Source of the DNA: Hypoxylon rubiginosum
Lineage: Eukaryota; Ascomycota; Sordariomycetes; Xylariales; Hypoxylaceae
DNA: 64,000 nt
Assembly: GCA_902806565.1 (NCBI GenBank)
Contig: CADCXA010000068.1
Span: forward strand, 310,001-374,000
Direction of reading: 5' to 3'
Of this stretch, positions 47,577 through 58,837 are shown one piece after another. The notes beneath the pieces are model-generated. The model was not told the DNA's origin and made no database searches. It saw nothing but the letters and a program-made list of their open reading frames with translations. The position numbers and the translations under genes are program-made. The stretch's first letter is position 1; each line of letters starts with the position of its first letter.

Positions 47577-48509
47577 CTAGTGCGATGATGTGCCGTTAAG
47601 ATTATTACCCTTTCGGAGATGGTGACACGTGCCAGCGCTCTCAAGCGTCGCCTGGAACTCCTCCCACTCTTCTTGACAGAGAATGCGGTCGTCCTCGCCC
47701 CAGTCGCTTGTTTCCTCGTAGAGCTTCATGGCCTCCTCGTCTACGCTAGAAGGGACCGCCCACATGCTCTCGCGCATGCGCTTGTGTCGCTCGCGGTCCT
47801 CTTCGATGCGCTGCTCGATCTGGCGCTTGTCGAGACGGTTCGCGGTGGAAGAGCCGTTGGTGCTGCGGGGACGGGCGTTGTCGTCGCCGTTCGTGGGAGA
47901 AGAGAAGCCATGGTCGGCAGAGATGTCGCGCTCTTTGAGACAGCCCTCGATCTCGATTACGGTTTGCTCGAGCAATATGGACTTGTTCCTAAGGCCTTGG
48001 AGGACCTATCAGTCGTCATCACAGTCAGCAAGATTTTCTATTTGTGAATTGGAGCCTTGGTACGAGTAACTCACTCTTCGGACAACCTTGACGTTGGCGG
48101 CTCCTGATCCATCCTCGGGGCAAACAGCATCCACGACTCGGATTATGTCTCGTTGCATCATGCGTACATAATCGTTCTGGCGCTCCTTGGAAGCCATCTC
48201 GAGTAGGTGTTCTAGGAAATACATGATGTTGGCTCTCGTATTCATGGTAGTCTAGAGTTCGATGTTAGAATTATTTCAATGAAGACAATTTAAGCTCAAC
48301 ACCAAATCCATAAAGCGATGTTATGCTGATGAAAAATGTAGACTCACCTTCTCTAGCTGTTCTAGGATGCACGAGTGCAAGTCCTCGTCCATGTCCTTGT
48401 ACTTCAGAGCATACTGGGCAGCTTTCTGGGCGGAAGTAGTGCTGGCGTTGAGATGCTGCAGCTGTGCGCTGAAGCGCATTCGCACTTCGAAGGGGTCGGC
48501 GGTCGCCAT
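47577..48509 (-). CDS. CTK3: CTD kinase I gamma subunit (Ctk3, CID domain)
   Basis: Subunit of the kinase complex that phosphorylates Ser2 of the RNA polymerase II C-terminal domain during elongation. Three exons around introns 48252-48347 (96 bp) and 48006-48074 (69 bp); 256 codons, 255 aa. The CID-like N-terminal region reads DPFEVRMRFSAQLQHLNAS, SAQKAAQYALKYKDMDEDL, then TTMNTRANIMYFLEHLLEMA and DYVRMMQRDIIRVVDAVCPE, followed by the C-terminal Ctk3 domain (VVRRVLQGLRNKSILLEQTV...ERHKRMRESMWAVP). The start is the ATG at 48509, because the two codons before it are GTG ACA. Anything after the stop at 47577 remains in frame for another 93 codons. A minor intron or readthrough cannot be excluded. 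Confidence 0.9.
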
Positions 48510-49264
48510 TGTCACATCACAGCATCATCAGCAGCAGCTGTGTCATCTGAAAAAGGGTACCTAGGTAGGTAGGGTTTCACGAGCTTCCAAGGTTGTCATG
48601 TCAAGAGCTCGATGTTTTTTATTATTAGAACGAGGCTCGGGAAAGACAAAGAGAAAGCCAAGCTCGGCTCTTACGTAATCCCATCCTTATCGGTCAATCG
48701 GTCTGATATTACTATGGGTATCCCGGGAACATTGTGGAGAATTAAGGACGCTAAATTGATAAGATAACGATTAGGATCATCAGGATTTTAATGTGGCGCT
48801 AAGACAAAAGTGGCTCGCGGTGAGGCTTATCGGGAAAAAGGGGCAGATGCCGGGCGGAATAGGCGAGACAGGTGCTTGGGTCGGTGCAACTTCGGTGGAT
48901 GGATATGGATGGATATGGATGGATATGGATGCAAGACACGAGAATAGACCGTGTGCTTCTTGTCGAAGCGGTTCTTCTTCGTGAACTTCGTCAACAGGCT
49001 TACTATTAGGGGAAAAGCTGACAGGTGTCCTATGAATGTAGTGAAACGTGAACTCCTTTACCCGATTTGCGATTTTCTTCTTTTTATTTGGGAGCGAATC
49101 GCCTTTCCTGCACAGGTTTTTCTTCTCGAAGTTCAGAATCCGCCCGCTTTTGGTTTCTAGACGCTTTCTAGAAAAACAACAAAAACAAACTGCCATTTCT
49201 AGTTGCGCCGAACACTTACACACTTACACACATACAACCCAACCCACACATCCAAGAATCCAAG
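48510..49264. promoter_or_regulatory. Divergent promoter, CTK3 and P5C reductase
   Basis: About 750 bp head to head. It contains a triplicated 10-bp unit (GGATATGGAT at 48901-48930) and a CTTACACA-rich leader just before the P5C reductase ATG. No other feature. Confidence 0.45.
48897..48930. repeat. Three-copy 10-bp tandem repeat (GGATATGGAT)
   Basis: Three perfect copies at 48901-48930 preceded by a partial GGAT. Located between the two divergent genes CTK3 and P5C reductase. Confidence 0.9.
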
Positions 49265-50297
49265 ATGTTGGCCCTTACACACCATGATCACAGCGCGCCC
49301 GAACTGACCTTGGCAGTTCTTGGCTGCGGTATGTCTCAATTGCTATTTTGCTTTTTCCTTATAGCGTTGGGCAGTTAATTGACTATCATTAGGCACTATG
49401 GGTATCGCAATCCTCTCCGGCATCCTTAGCTCCCTGCAGGAGATGTCGGGCCCGAGACCCTTACAGTCGCCCTCGGGAAGAGCTACTCCGGCAGATGAGG
49501 TGCCCTCCCGTCTCCCTTCCCGCTTCATCGCCTGCGTGCGTCGCCCTGAGTCGGCCAAGAAGGTGAAGCAGGCCCTGTGGGAGCACAGCTCTTCCGTCAA
49601 GGTCGTACAAAAAGAGAATGTCGCCGCGGTGATGAAGTCCGAAGTCATCATCCTCGCATGCAAACCTTACATGGTCGAGGACCTCCTGAACGAGCCCGGA
49701 ATGGCCAAGGCTCTCCACGGTAAGCTGCTCATCAGCATATGCGCCGGCGTCACTGTGCCCCAGATCGAGAAGATCTTGCACGGCGCCGTGCCGGAGAAAG
49801 ACCCCGAAGTCGACGGACGGTGCAGAATCGTACGAGCTCTACCGAACACGGCCAGCATGGTGAGACAGGGCATGACCGTCATCGCGAACAGTAACCCCCC
49901 CTTGCCTGCGCACACCTCCAGTCTCGTGACGTGGATCTTCAAGCGCATCGGCGATGTCATCTATCTTCCTGCCAAGAACATGGATGCGTCGACAGCTCTC
50001 GCCGGGTCCGGCCCAGCCTTCTTTGCTCTCGTGCTCGAAGCCGCTGTTGACGGCGCGGTATCCCTGGGCCTTCCGCGAGAGGAAGCTCTAAGAGTGGCTG
50101 CTCAGTCTATGAAGGGCGCTGCTGAGTTGGTACTCCACGGAGAACATCCGGCATTGCTTCGGGATAAGATCAGTACTCCCGGTGGCTGCACTATCGAGGG
50201 TCTACTGGTCCTCGAGGACGGACGAGTACGTGCCACTGTTGCCAAGGCAGTGAAGGAAGCCGCTGTTGTTGCGAGCCAGCTCGGCAAGGGTGTCTAG
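49265..50297 (+). CDS. Pyrroline-5-carboxylate reductase
   Basis: Last step of proline synthesis: 1-pyrroline-5-carboxylate plus NAD(P)H gives L-proline, usually cytosolic in fungi. Exon 1 (49265-49328) encodes MLALTHHDHSAPELTLAVLGCG and ends inside the dinucleotide motif. After a 64-bp intron (49329-49392) exon 2 restores it as LAVLGCGTMGIAIL. 323 codons, 322 aa. Other family marks: an Arg-rich stretch before VEDLLNEPGM, LLISICAGVTVPQIEKIL, LPNTASMVRQGMTVI, and the signature in DASTALAGSGPAFFALVLEA, followed by KDKISTPGGCTIEGL-like (here RDKISTPGGCTIEGL), the substrate-site loop. An insertion of about 18 residues after SSLQEMSGPR is longer than in bacterial ProC. All catalytic motifs look intact. 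Confidence 0.95.
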
Positions 50298-51018
50298 TAT
50301 GGAGTAAGATACGGGCGAGGACGAGTGACTCTGGAAGTGCATTTTCGATGGAGTTTGGGGCGTTTCGGTGATAGACTAAAATGCTGATTTAGATGGATTT
50401 TGTTCCCTTGAAGTTTGATATGGGAATGCTAGATTCGAGAATAAAGTCGATTCTGCGCTTACCTCTAACTGAATGCGACCAGGTGCTTGGTGCGAAGTAA
50501 TTAAGGCTAGCCAACGAAGTATCGCAAGTAAGGGTTGAGATCAGCCACCATTAAGGGGTAACTTCTCAAAAGCAGGAGTCGAAGAGTATTCCCTTTCACA
50601 CAAATACACTACGGTATGGCAGTGAATGTATGGTTTGGGGATATGTCGAAGAACCCTACATACCTACCTAAGGTATCTAACATATCAAGAAGCACTCACA
50701 AGCAGGAGACAAAGTTACATATAGTGACCTCCTAAGCAGTGAGAGGCACACTGCTCAATGAGGGCATCTCGATTACTTGAAGGCTCACCCTTGCTACCTA
50801 TAATACAAGCACATACAGCTTGAGAGCTAGCCTTCTAGCTCAGATTTACGATCTCATGTCGTTCAGTACCGTGGGGTGATGCAGGAATAGAAAAAAAAGC
50901 TCATACAACGTGAATTCGATACAGGTATCATCAGAATCAGCGAAACTCCGTTACCCTTTTTGACAACCGGATATGCCCCTAGTATAAAGTCTACGCCTTC
51001 AGCGTCCATAAAAACACC
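50298..51018. other. Intergenic, convergent
   Basis: Between the 3' ends of the P5C reductase and HAT1 genes. No gene. Palindromic CTACCTAAGGTA-like motif near 50661. Confidence 0.5.
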
Positions 51019-52629
51019 TCAAATCCTTGCCTTCTTGCCTGAGGGTACCTCGACGTCTTTAACGCTATTTAGTTTCCTCTTGCTGTCGGCAGCTGTAGAA
51101 TCCTCTATCGCGGGCGGTTTCGAGTCGAGTCGGTTGAGAATTACGGCGTACTCCCACTCAACGTTTCCTACAGTCTCGTTTAACTTGATTATACGCTCGG
51201 TGATACCAAACTCGCCAAGTTGTGAGATGTTGCGGCGGTACAATCTCTGCTTAAGAACCAGGCGCCAGAGAGTATAGGCATGCTTGTCGGCCTCGGATGC
51301 CTTCGGCTTCTTAGCATCAACGTCTAACTGGGGTCGGACTGATTCAGGCAGCGTTGACATGAGATGCATCTCGACCAGTCGCCAGAACTGTCGGCGGGCG
51401 ATCTTGGTCTTCACGCGCAGAAGCTCAAGCTTTACGAGGTCCACAATCCCCTCAGAAGATGAGATGAAGCTGCCAGAGGGCTTGCGATGAGACGTCACTC
51501 GTGTGTCGTTGTGTAATATACCACCCTTCTGAGGAATAGTGATGTCGGTGTTGATTTTGAGGTCGACGAACTCTGGCACGTTCTTGCGTAGGTACTTCAA
51601 GTCGCATAGGTCCCGTAGCAAGTCAAAGTCCTCGTTCGGATCCTCCACCGCTATCTCCACCGCTGACTGATTCTTCATTCCAATTCCAAAGATGGTGTTG
51701 TAAAGCAGGGAGCCGACACCCTTCCCCTGAAAGGGGGCAAGGATGAGGAATTGCGAGATTCTCATGCGGTGAGATGATACATCCAAGAAACGATTGAGGC
51801 TCCCAGGACCACCGCGTAATAAGGCTTGGAGATCGCCTTGCAAAGCAGAAGGTTGGAAGACCCAGAAATTGTATACAGTTGAGTAGCCTTGGAAAATATA
51901 CTGGGGATCCGGTGACACCTCCTGCTTTATCTCCTTCTTGTACACAAAGAAAACAGACCATCGAGCTAAAGAGTATTCTGGCTCGATGTTGCCTTCCGCA
52001 TCTTCTCCGGTGTAAGTTGCACCTTCGATGTAAAACAGAGCGACGATCTGAATTCGTTGTAGGAGCTGTTTAACAGCTGGGTCACTTAGCTTCCCGTGCC
52101 AAATTTCATACGTCTCTCCATTCTTCTCAAAGGTCTTTACCAAGTCCCCAGGAGGAACCCATTTCTTCGGAAGACCCTTGACGGCTTGCTCGTACTCTTT
52201 CTTTGATTGGAAGGCGACTGTGTACTGTTAGAAGGCGTAGGGCATTTGCAGGAAGAGAGAACAAACCTGCAGGTAGGAATTCCTTGAGCTTCTCCTTAAT
52301 ATCCAGTGCCTCCACATCACCAACTGTGGTGTATTTGCGCGCGTAGGAAATAGTTAAATTCGGTCGGAGGTCGCGGGCATCGTATTTGAGGTTGATCTTC
52401 AAGCCCTTGTAGCCGAATATGTGCTCTTCCTCGCCGAAGAGGGGGTAGGTGAATCGCGGGTTGAACGAAGTGATCGTTTCAATGTTAGAAGATATGCCAG
52501 GTCGCACAAGCGATATGGTGAGTGCGTCATTGGCACTGACGGTCCCTAGATACTGTATTAGCTGAAGTCTTGTTGACGCAATATCGAGTTGGAAGTTGGA
52601 TTTGGGAGAGACATACAATCATCCTCCAT
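51019..52629 (-). CDS. HAT1: Histone acetyltransferase type B, Hat1
   Basis: Catalytic subunit of the HAT-B complex, which acetylates Lys5 and Lys12 of newly made histone H4 in cytoplasm and nucleus. A 13-bp first exon (ATG at 52629, MEDD) is spliced over 52546-52616 to restore MEDDWTVSANDALTISLVRP, a typical Hat1 start. The second intron is 52218-52266. Total 497 codons, 496 aa. The N-terminal Hat1 domain contains FGEEEHIFGYKGLKINLKYDA. The GNAT core has FLILAPFQGKGVGSLLY (acetyl-CoA loop QGKGVG near residue 258) and the helix leading to AVEIAVEDPNEDFDLLRD. The C-terminal segment has RRQFWRLVEMHLMSTLPES. The tail KRKLNSVKDVEVPSGKKARI looks like a nuclear-localisation signal. Intact. Confidence 0.95.
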
Positions 52630-52979
52630 TTTCTCGGAGTATCGAGATAGTCAAGCTGGGGGATCTTATCAAGGGCAGCCTAGCACGGACTACACCGTAT
52701 GGATTACGGGCAAAGTCTAAACAGACAACAACGAAAAGAATGGACGTATGTGATGCGATGTTGACGAGGTACGGAGATGGATAGACGTAGAAATAGAAGT
52801 AAGCAACTGTCGCACTTAACGCGACTTAATTGATCTGCGTCGCGTCTAGAAAAGCTAGAAACGGGCGCGTTTAATCGTTTATGGTTTATCGTTTATCGTA
52901 CAGCAAGCACTAAGTATTAGGTACGATATTCAGTGGAGCAGCTAGATCGTCTAAGAAATAAAAAGCCTAAATTTGTATT

Positions 52980-53163
52980 GCGACATTAGAGATAAGAGCT
53001 TATCGGTGGGTCATGCTGACTAATAATGGCCAATAAGAAGTAAAGATTTACTTAGAAAATTGGCCAGGCTTAATTTCATTGGCTAAAAACTAGTCGGTTG
53101 AATTCTGATTGGCCAGTATTAGTCAGCATAGCCCCACCGATAAGCTCTTATCTCTAATGTCGC
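52980..53163. mobile_element. 184-bp MITE with long terminal inverted repeats
   Basis: The left end (from 52980, GCGACATTAGAGATAAGAGC) and right end (to 53163) are complementary over about 54 bp with only a few mismatches, including TATCGGTGGGG and GCTGACTAATA blocks. The centre (about 75 bp) is AT-rich and non-coding. The whole thing fits a non-autonomous Class II element. No clear target-site duplication could be defined at the outer edges, so the true boundaries may lie inside, for example at TA next to GAGATAAG. It lies between HAT1 and the ZIP gene. Confidence 0.9.
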
Positions 53164-53402
53164 CGAAACAGCACTTGAAAGGATGGCTAAATCTTTTCCA
53201 AGCCAGCCCAGCCAGCCCTGGAGCACATCCTGAGCACAGTATTAAGGGTACAGTACTAAGCCTGGATGGGATTGGCGGAATACAGAATAAGGTACCACTC
53301 AGAGTGGAAAATCAGCAGTGACGTGCAACGGTCCCGCCTAAAAGCCGCTAAAAGCGAATTGGTAACAGGGGTCATTAGTGGCCATGTTTGCTGGAAACTG
53401 TC

Positions 53403-53442
53403 CTAAGAATCTAAGAATCTAAGAATCTAAGAATTTGAGGCT
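53403..53442. repeat. Five-copy octamer repeat (CTAAGAAT)
   Basis: Five perfect head-to-tail copies upstream of the ZIP gene start. Confidence 0.95.
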
Positions 53443-53699
53443 ACCGTCGCAAAAAAGATACATTTCCTAGTATATATGTCCAACGTTTCTGTCCAACGTC
53501 CCCCCAAAGCCCTAATCTTTCCAATTGCTTCCTAGCACTTACTTGTATTCAAAGTCTAGGTTGGGCTACCTAACTCTTGTCTTTCATTGTGAGATTCCTC
53601 TTTCGATCAGGCTGAGACGCCTGTAGTCAGTAAAGGTCCTCGCCAATGAGGTAGCAAGGAATCCTCCGTTAGGTGCTTCCGCGAGTAAATACGGCGATC

Positions 53700-55104
53700 A
53701 TGGCTGGGACCGGGTTGTTTCTCCTGCTTGCCTTGACGGTATGTTCTGCTTGCTGTTTTCTGTTGTTCTTGTCTTCTTGCGCTCCAGGTTTCAGTACTAA
53801 CAAGTTTCTGTACCGTAGGTGGTAATGGCATTGGCGTGAGTGCCTTCGACTTTGTCCTAACGCGATTCAAGCCCGAAAACTGACGATAGCAGCTCCTTTC
53901 TTGCCGGCGCATTACCACTGTCCATGTCACTATCGCAATCGCAGCTTCGGTTAATATCTAGTATCGGCATTGGGATACTTGTCGGCACATCGCTAATAGT
54001 CATAATACCCGAGGGAGTCGAAGCCATAACCGAAGCTTCGATTCCTACGCATTCTCAGAGTACAAGAAACCTACATAGTCCACGACACATCTCTGCAGTT
54101 AGATGGGCACCCGAGTCCAGCCTTAGTTCGAGAAGTGATACAGATTGGTGTAGAATTTCTCCGTCAAAATGCGATAAAGATCTCAACCCGCAGGACGAGA
54201 GAATAGACTCGGCAATACTAGGTGAGGAGGACAGTGCCGACCTGCGGCTTCGTGTTAGGCAGCCTGCAGAGGAATCGGACGCAGAACCCGACGCGGGTAA
54301 CCAGCATTCCGGAGTGGAAGTTCCAACTTTCTACATTGGCCTGTCTCTTATTTTTGGCTTTGTTCTCATGTTCCTGATCGATCGCCTTCCTCGCCATGCG
54401 TCAGAGAACTTTCAACCACCGCCAGCGCCGAGACATATCAGCTTGAGCAACCTAGGCGGTTCTTCCCTATCTAGAGACGAGGAGGAGACTGAAGGTTTCC
54501 TCGGTTCTCTAACCCCCACGCCGAAGCAGTCAAGAAGCCTGGCGACGACGACGGGACTAGTAATACATGCGGCGGCAGACGGCATCGCGATGGGGGCCTC
54601 GGCCACATCTCCAGATACCAAGTTAGGCTTCATCGTATTTATCGCCATCATGGTGCATAAGGCGCCTGCTGCCTTTGGCCTGACCTCGATTTTATTAAAG
54701 CAGGGTCTCTCGAAGCGCGCTGCTCGAGGCCACCTAATCGTGTTCAGTCTGGCTTCCCCATTTGGAGCTTGGGCAACCTTTATACTTGTCAGCTTCCTCG
54801 GTGGAGGTGGCGAGAGTCGGTTGAATCAGTGGTGGACTGGAATGCTGTTACTATTCTCGGCGGGAACTTTCCTGTAAGTCTTCAGATCGATCTTCCATTC
54901 TCGCCCTATCTAACTCACATCTCTAGCTATGTCGCGATGCATGCTATGCAAGAAGGTGACTCACCTTCCGGTCACGATGCAGGCGCCAACGGCTACACAG
55001 ACGCAGCCCAACGAAAGCACGCCCACCCGCAAATGCGGGAAACGCTAGCGACAGTTATCGGCATGTTTCTCCCCATCCTCACGCAGTTTGGTCACCATCA
55101 TTGA
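53700..55104 (+). CDS. ZIP metal transporter, ZIP9/Atx2 type
   Basis: Divalent metal transporter of the ZIP family. The closest recognisable group is the ZIP9/Atx2 branch, whose yeast member acts on Mn in the Golgi. Four exons (53700-53738, 53819-53835, 53893-54873, 54927-55104) give 405 codons exactly, 404 aa. The 17-bp second exon is notable. TM1 joins as VVMALASFLAGALPLS. Next TM is ISSIGIGILVGTSLIVIIPEG with the family's Glu. A long variable cytosolic loop, rich in Ser, Asp and Arg, follows. The metal-site helices contain TGLVIHAAADGIAMGASA and VFIAIMVHKAPAAFGLTSIL, the characteristic His motifs. Last TMs FSLASPFGAWATFILVSFL and MLLLFSAGTFLYVAMHAM are followed by a His-containing tail ending QFGHHH. 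Intact. Confidence 0.9.
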
Positions 55105-58100
55105 AGAGAAAGCTGTTTCTTTTCTTTCTGTGTTAGGTTTGCGGCCAACTATAGGAGTTGGGTTCTTAGGACGGAATGGTTAGCATGTCTCGAAAATGGA
55201 GCGCAATGAAGCGGGCCCCTATTGACGAACTTGGATTGGAAATGTGTATTACATACGACCATGCTGCAAGATCCTAATGAGTTCCAACAAGGGACTCCTG
55301 TGCCAGTTCATGTATAGAATATACCCTCGATGGATGTAAATAAAGCAATTCATGACTGATATCTCGCAGTACGTTAAATTGCAGACTTGCTCAATACTGG
55401 TGAGCTCGAGTGACAACAAATAATACTGTATCATATGGTTGCTATACGGTATGCTCCTAATTTCCTTCTTACCCCGTGCTACTAGGACTTATCAATGTTG
55501 TTTTGTGTTATCCAAAGGATTCTAAGAAATGAGATGAGAATAGTCACTAAATTTAGACGGGTCATAGACCGAGAGCGACCTTCGATAGTCTCCTACCTAG
55601 TGTCGCATTTTGAGACAAGTACACAGCTTTCTCGCGTATAGTGATTCTGGTGAAACGGAAGACGAGACGAGGAGGATTCGATGTTCGGTCCAGTCTAATC
55701 GTCTCCGGAACTCCCGCCTTTAAAAGTTGTTAGTTGTCTACCTAACCTATATAATATTAAGACATTTCATAGCAATCTAGCAGGTTCACAAGCGCATTTA
55801 ATAGCGTTCTAGTAGTAAGTCCTACAGTAAAAGTCTCTCGGTAACTCCTTCATCAAAGGTAGTTGGATACAATACCAAATCGTATTACTCTTCTTAGTCT
55901 GTCCTATGTACGTGTAGTTGTAAATGCAACATCGGGCATCCATAAGGTCCCTTTCCAGAAAGCCGCTCGTAGACCTGAGGTAGCCTAGACAAATACCCTC
56001 AACACATCATGAACATATTCGGATGAGAATCTGGGTAGAGTCTCGAGGTTACCCTCATTGAGGTGACATAACTGCCATACAAATCGAGGAGCGGATGGAC
56101 CTAACACGGACTTCAGAGAATGTATTATGATCTAATCTCGTAAAAGAGCCCTATGAGGAATATATGTTTACGAATTCGTCGCATTACTACGTACGTAGCT
56201 CGACTCGCTAACTCGTTATATACGTCTCTGACTCAGCACATGCAGCCTGGGCCCGAGTGGACACCCCGTCGCGGTCTTGACACCCGCAGGCGCAGCAGGT
56301 CTATAACGCTACCTCCTGACCGGACAGGCTGAGTTCGCGGCAAGTCCTTTTCCGTATAGCTGTTGGGATTTCGCCGGCGCTACTGGTCACTACTCTGCTA
56401 CTAAATACTAAATCGCCACGGCATACGTCTAAGAAGCTAGGCAATGCGCTGGCAAGGCCTGATAAGCTGGGTAGATTATTGAGCAATAATGCGATGCGCC
56501 GCATAACGTCGAACACATCGAGACGCTCTTGGTCCTATCCTGGTTCTCCAAGTAGGAAGGGCTGGATCAGGACCATCAGAAGCAGGCAAGTAACTAATAG
56601 TCCGCACCCTGCCTGTCTGCATCGTAGCTCTTCAGGATGAAATGCTGCAACGCTGAGTGGCCCGAGACGTGGTATATGCAGCTACGAGCTGCTGCTGCTC
56701 ACATCATCCGTCAACCAGCTTCGTCAACCATCTTTAAGCGCAGGAGAAGCGCCGCGGCACTGAATGAAGCGTAGGAACAGCGGGGGACGGCCCCCCTTCC
56801 AGAGATGGATAGTGCCGAGAACCAATAGGAATCCGAGTACTATTCCCACGGATCTCAAAACCGCGGAGGCGAGAGGATCCCCCTAATCGTGCACTGTATT
56901 TTAGGCATGTATGTACGACCCTAACCCTTCAATATTAACCCGTCCGAAGAAGCCGCCTAGGTATGTAGGTACTCGTATGTACAGACTTTGAAGAACCCCT
57001 CGCTTCGTAGCCAGTCATCTATTTCTATAACAATTCGGATGCAGATATTGTCTGCTGGACGGTTACAGCTACTCCCTCTCCCCGTCTCTTATTCCCGAGT
57101 TTTGCTTTCCGAGTTTAATGATAATGGCAATGAATCCGTAATGATCTTCCATTGCCGCTTATAGAAGCATATGCAGATTTACAAATATGTAAAAAAGGAT
57201 CTGGATTAGGAGATCGATAGACCCTAGCAAGGCGAGACGTTTTAGATTCCGAGGGTTACTAATTGAGAATTCACAGGCGAACACTGTGTAATATAGATCC
57301 CTTGTCTCCTATTTTACTGTCTAGCTGTCATCTTTGAGGCATCTTTAAAATGATTTCCAATGTCCAATGGCATACAAAAATAGATGTGAAATGCAAAAGA
57401 TCATCTCGATAAATGATATTAAATAGGTATGTACCTAGTAGGTTAATAATTGCTTATATTAATTACAATGTAGATAGCATTTAAACATTGAAGGTACATA
57501 AATGATATAAATAATAAGTACCTGTTCCAAGTCGTCTAAGTGTAAAACCTTAAACTTTTAATGTTAGCGGACATGCTTAGAGGATCTGAGGAATCGAAAG
57601 TTATCCCATCTGGCCCATCTGGCCAATGTATTGTCTCCTGAAAAATGGCGTGAGAGCTACACACTAACCTTTTTTAGCGGACGATGCAGTGGTAGCCGTT
57701 CGGACATGCTTAGCATGCTTAGCTCTAACCTCCCTGTAGCAAGCTGCCAAGTTGCCCTAGTACCTTGGGTACCTAGGGCCTAAGGTCCGAATACAGTATT
57801 TGCACAGTAACGTGGTTTTACGTAGTATATGCGGTACCTTCAGTACCTTGCGCCTACTACACATGTACCTACGGGAGAGTTTTACGGTTTTATGGATTCG
57901 ACGAGGCACGACTGGCACGACTGGCACGACTAACGGGGGAGGCACGTTCCTGCTCATCTCTACTTGATCCGCTCCTGGCCCCCATTTCATCTTCGAGCCT
58001 ATCTCTATCTCACATCTCACCATCCTCAACCGACAACGCTCACATTACACCATCCGACGTACACAAACCCCTTTTTGATCTTTGAAACAATACGAAGTGA

Positions 58101-58837
58101 GATTTGGGAATTCGATTCTTTTCATTCTACCCTTCTATTTCGACGGCTATCTTATTGCTGCGTCCTTGCGAATACTTCCGCTCTCCGCCTTCGTCGCCAG
58201 CTCCAACCCTTCTAAAACCGCCCCCTCTACGCCACCGATGCCGTCGTAGCCCGTCTTCGCTATTCACCTGTCGCTATTCCGACCTTTGTTCATCGTAGCC
58301 TTGTTCGCCGATATAAACATCTTCGGTCCGCCTCCGCGCCCTTGCCTACATAGCGTAGATGCTACGGCAGGTCGTTTGACCTACCAATTGTGTCTTGGGA
58401 CGACTTGTCTCATTGATCCGAAGGTACACAGCACCCCCAAGGCGACCCCCTTGTGCCCCGACTCCAACGCCCGCAACACTTGCAACACTGTAACGGAAAA
58501 CCCTATGATCACTCTCCGACCCGACAGTACATCTTCCACTTGTCTATGAAACCCGAGATACTTGCGTACCATTTTGTATACTGCTCGCGAAAGGGTTCTT
58601 GTCTTCGTATGAGGATAGCCCATTTTCGATTCTCGCCCCCTTCACGCCCCTCTACTACGGATGACATCTTCTCTATTCTCAGTATAGCTAATATCGGCCT
58701 AGCCCATACATTCAACCCGACTAGCCGCAAAAAAAAAAAACCTGGCGATTCACTTGGCGATCCAACAGCGATAGTGACTTCTACCCTTCGCCGTTACGCA
58801 CCGAAATCACAACTCGGAGACGTATAGCATCTTCAAA
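55105..58837. other. Gene-poor region of 3.7 kb
   Basis: AT-rich on both sides of a GC-richer segment at about 56240-56900, which carries open stretches in two frames without recognisable domains. Near 57550-57720 the motif TTAGCGGACATGCTTAG recurs in related forms, and near 57906-57932 a 9-bp unit GGCACGACT occurs three times. Palindromic CTAGGTATGTAGGTAC-like motifs are frequent. From about 57960 onward the sequence is pyrimidine-rich (a probable long 5' leader and promoter of the F-box gene), with a poly-A tract at 58729. I see no supported gene. Confidence 0.5.
57906..57932. repeat. Three-copy 9-bp repeat (GGCACGACT)
   Basis: Three perfect tandem copies in the upstream region of the F-box gene. 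Confidence 0.85.

Larger units (their letters stand above)
52630..53699. other. Intergenic, HAT1 to ZIP transporter
   Basis: Head-to-head interval containing a MITE and a five-copy octamer repeat, listed separately. No supported gene. Confidence 0.5.

Noticed and set aside
47277..47588. Plus-strand frame with a long leucine run
   Set aside because: The leucines come only from the CTT repeat. The frame starts inside intergenic DNA and has no other feature.
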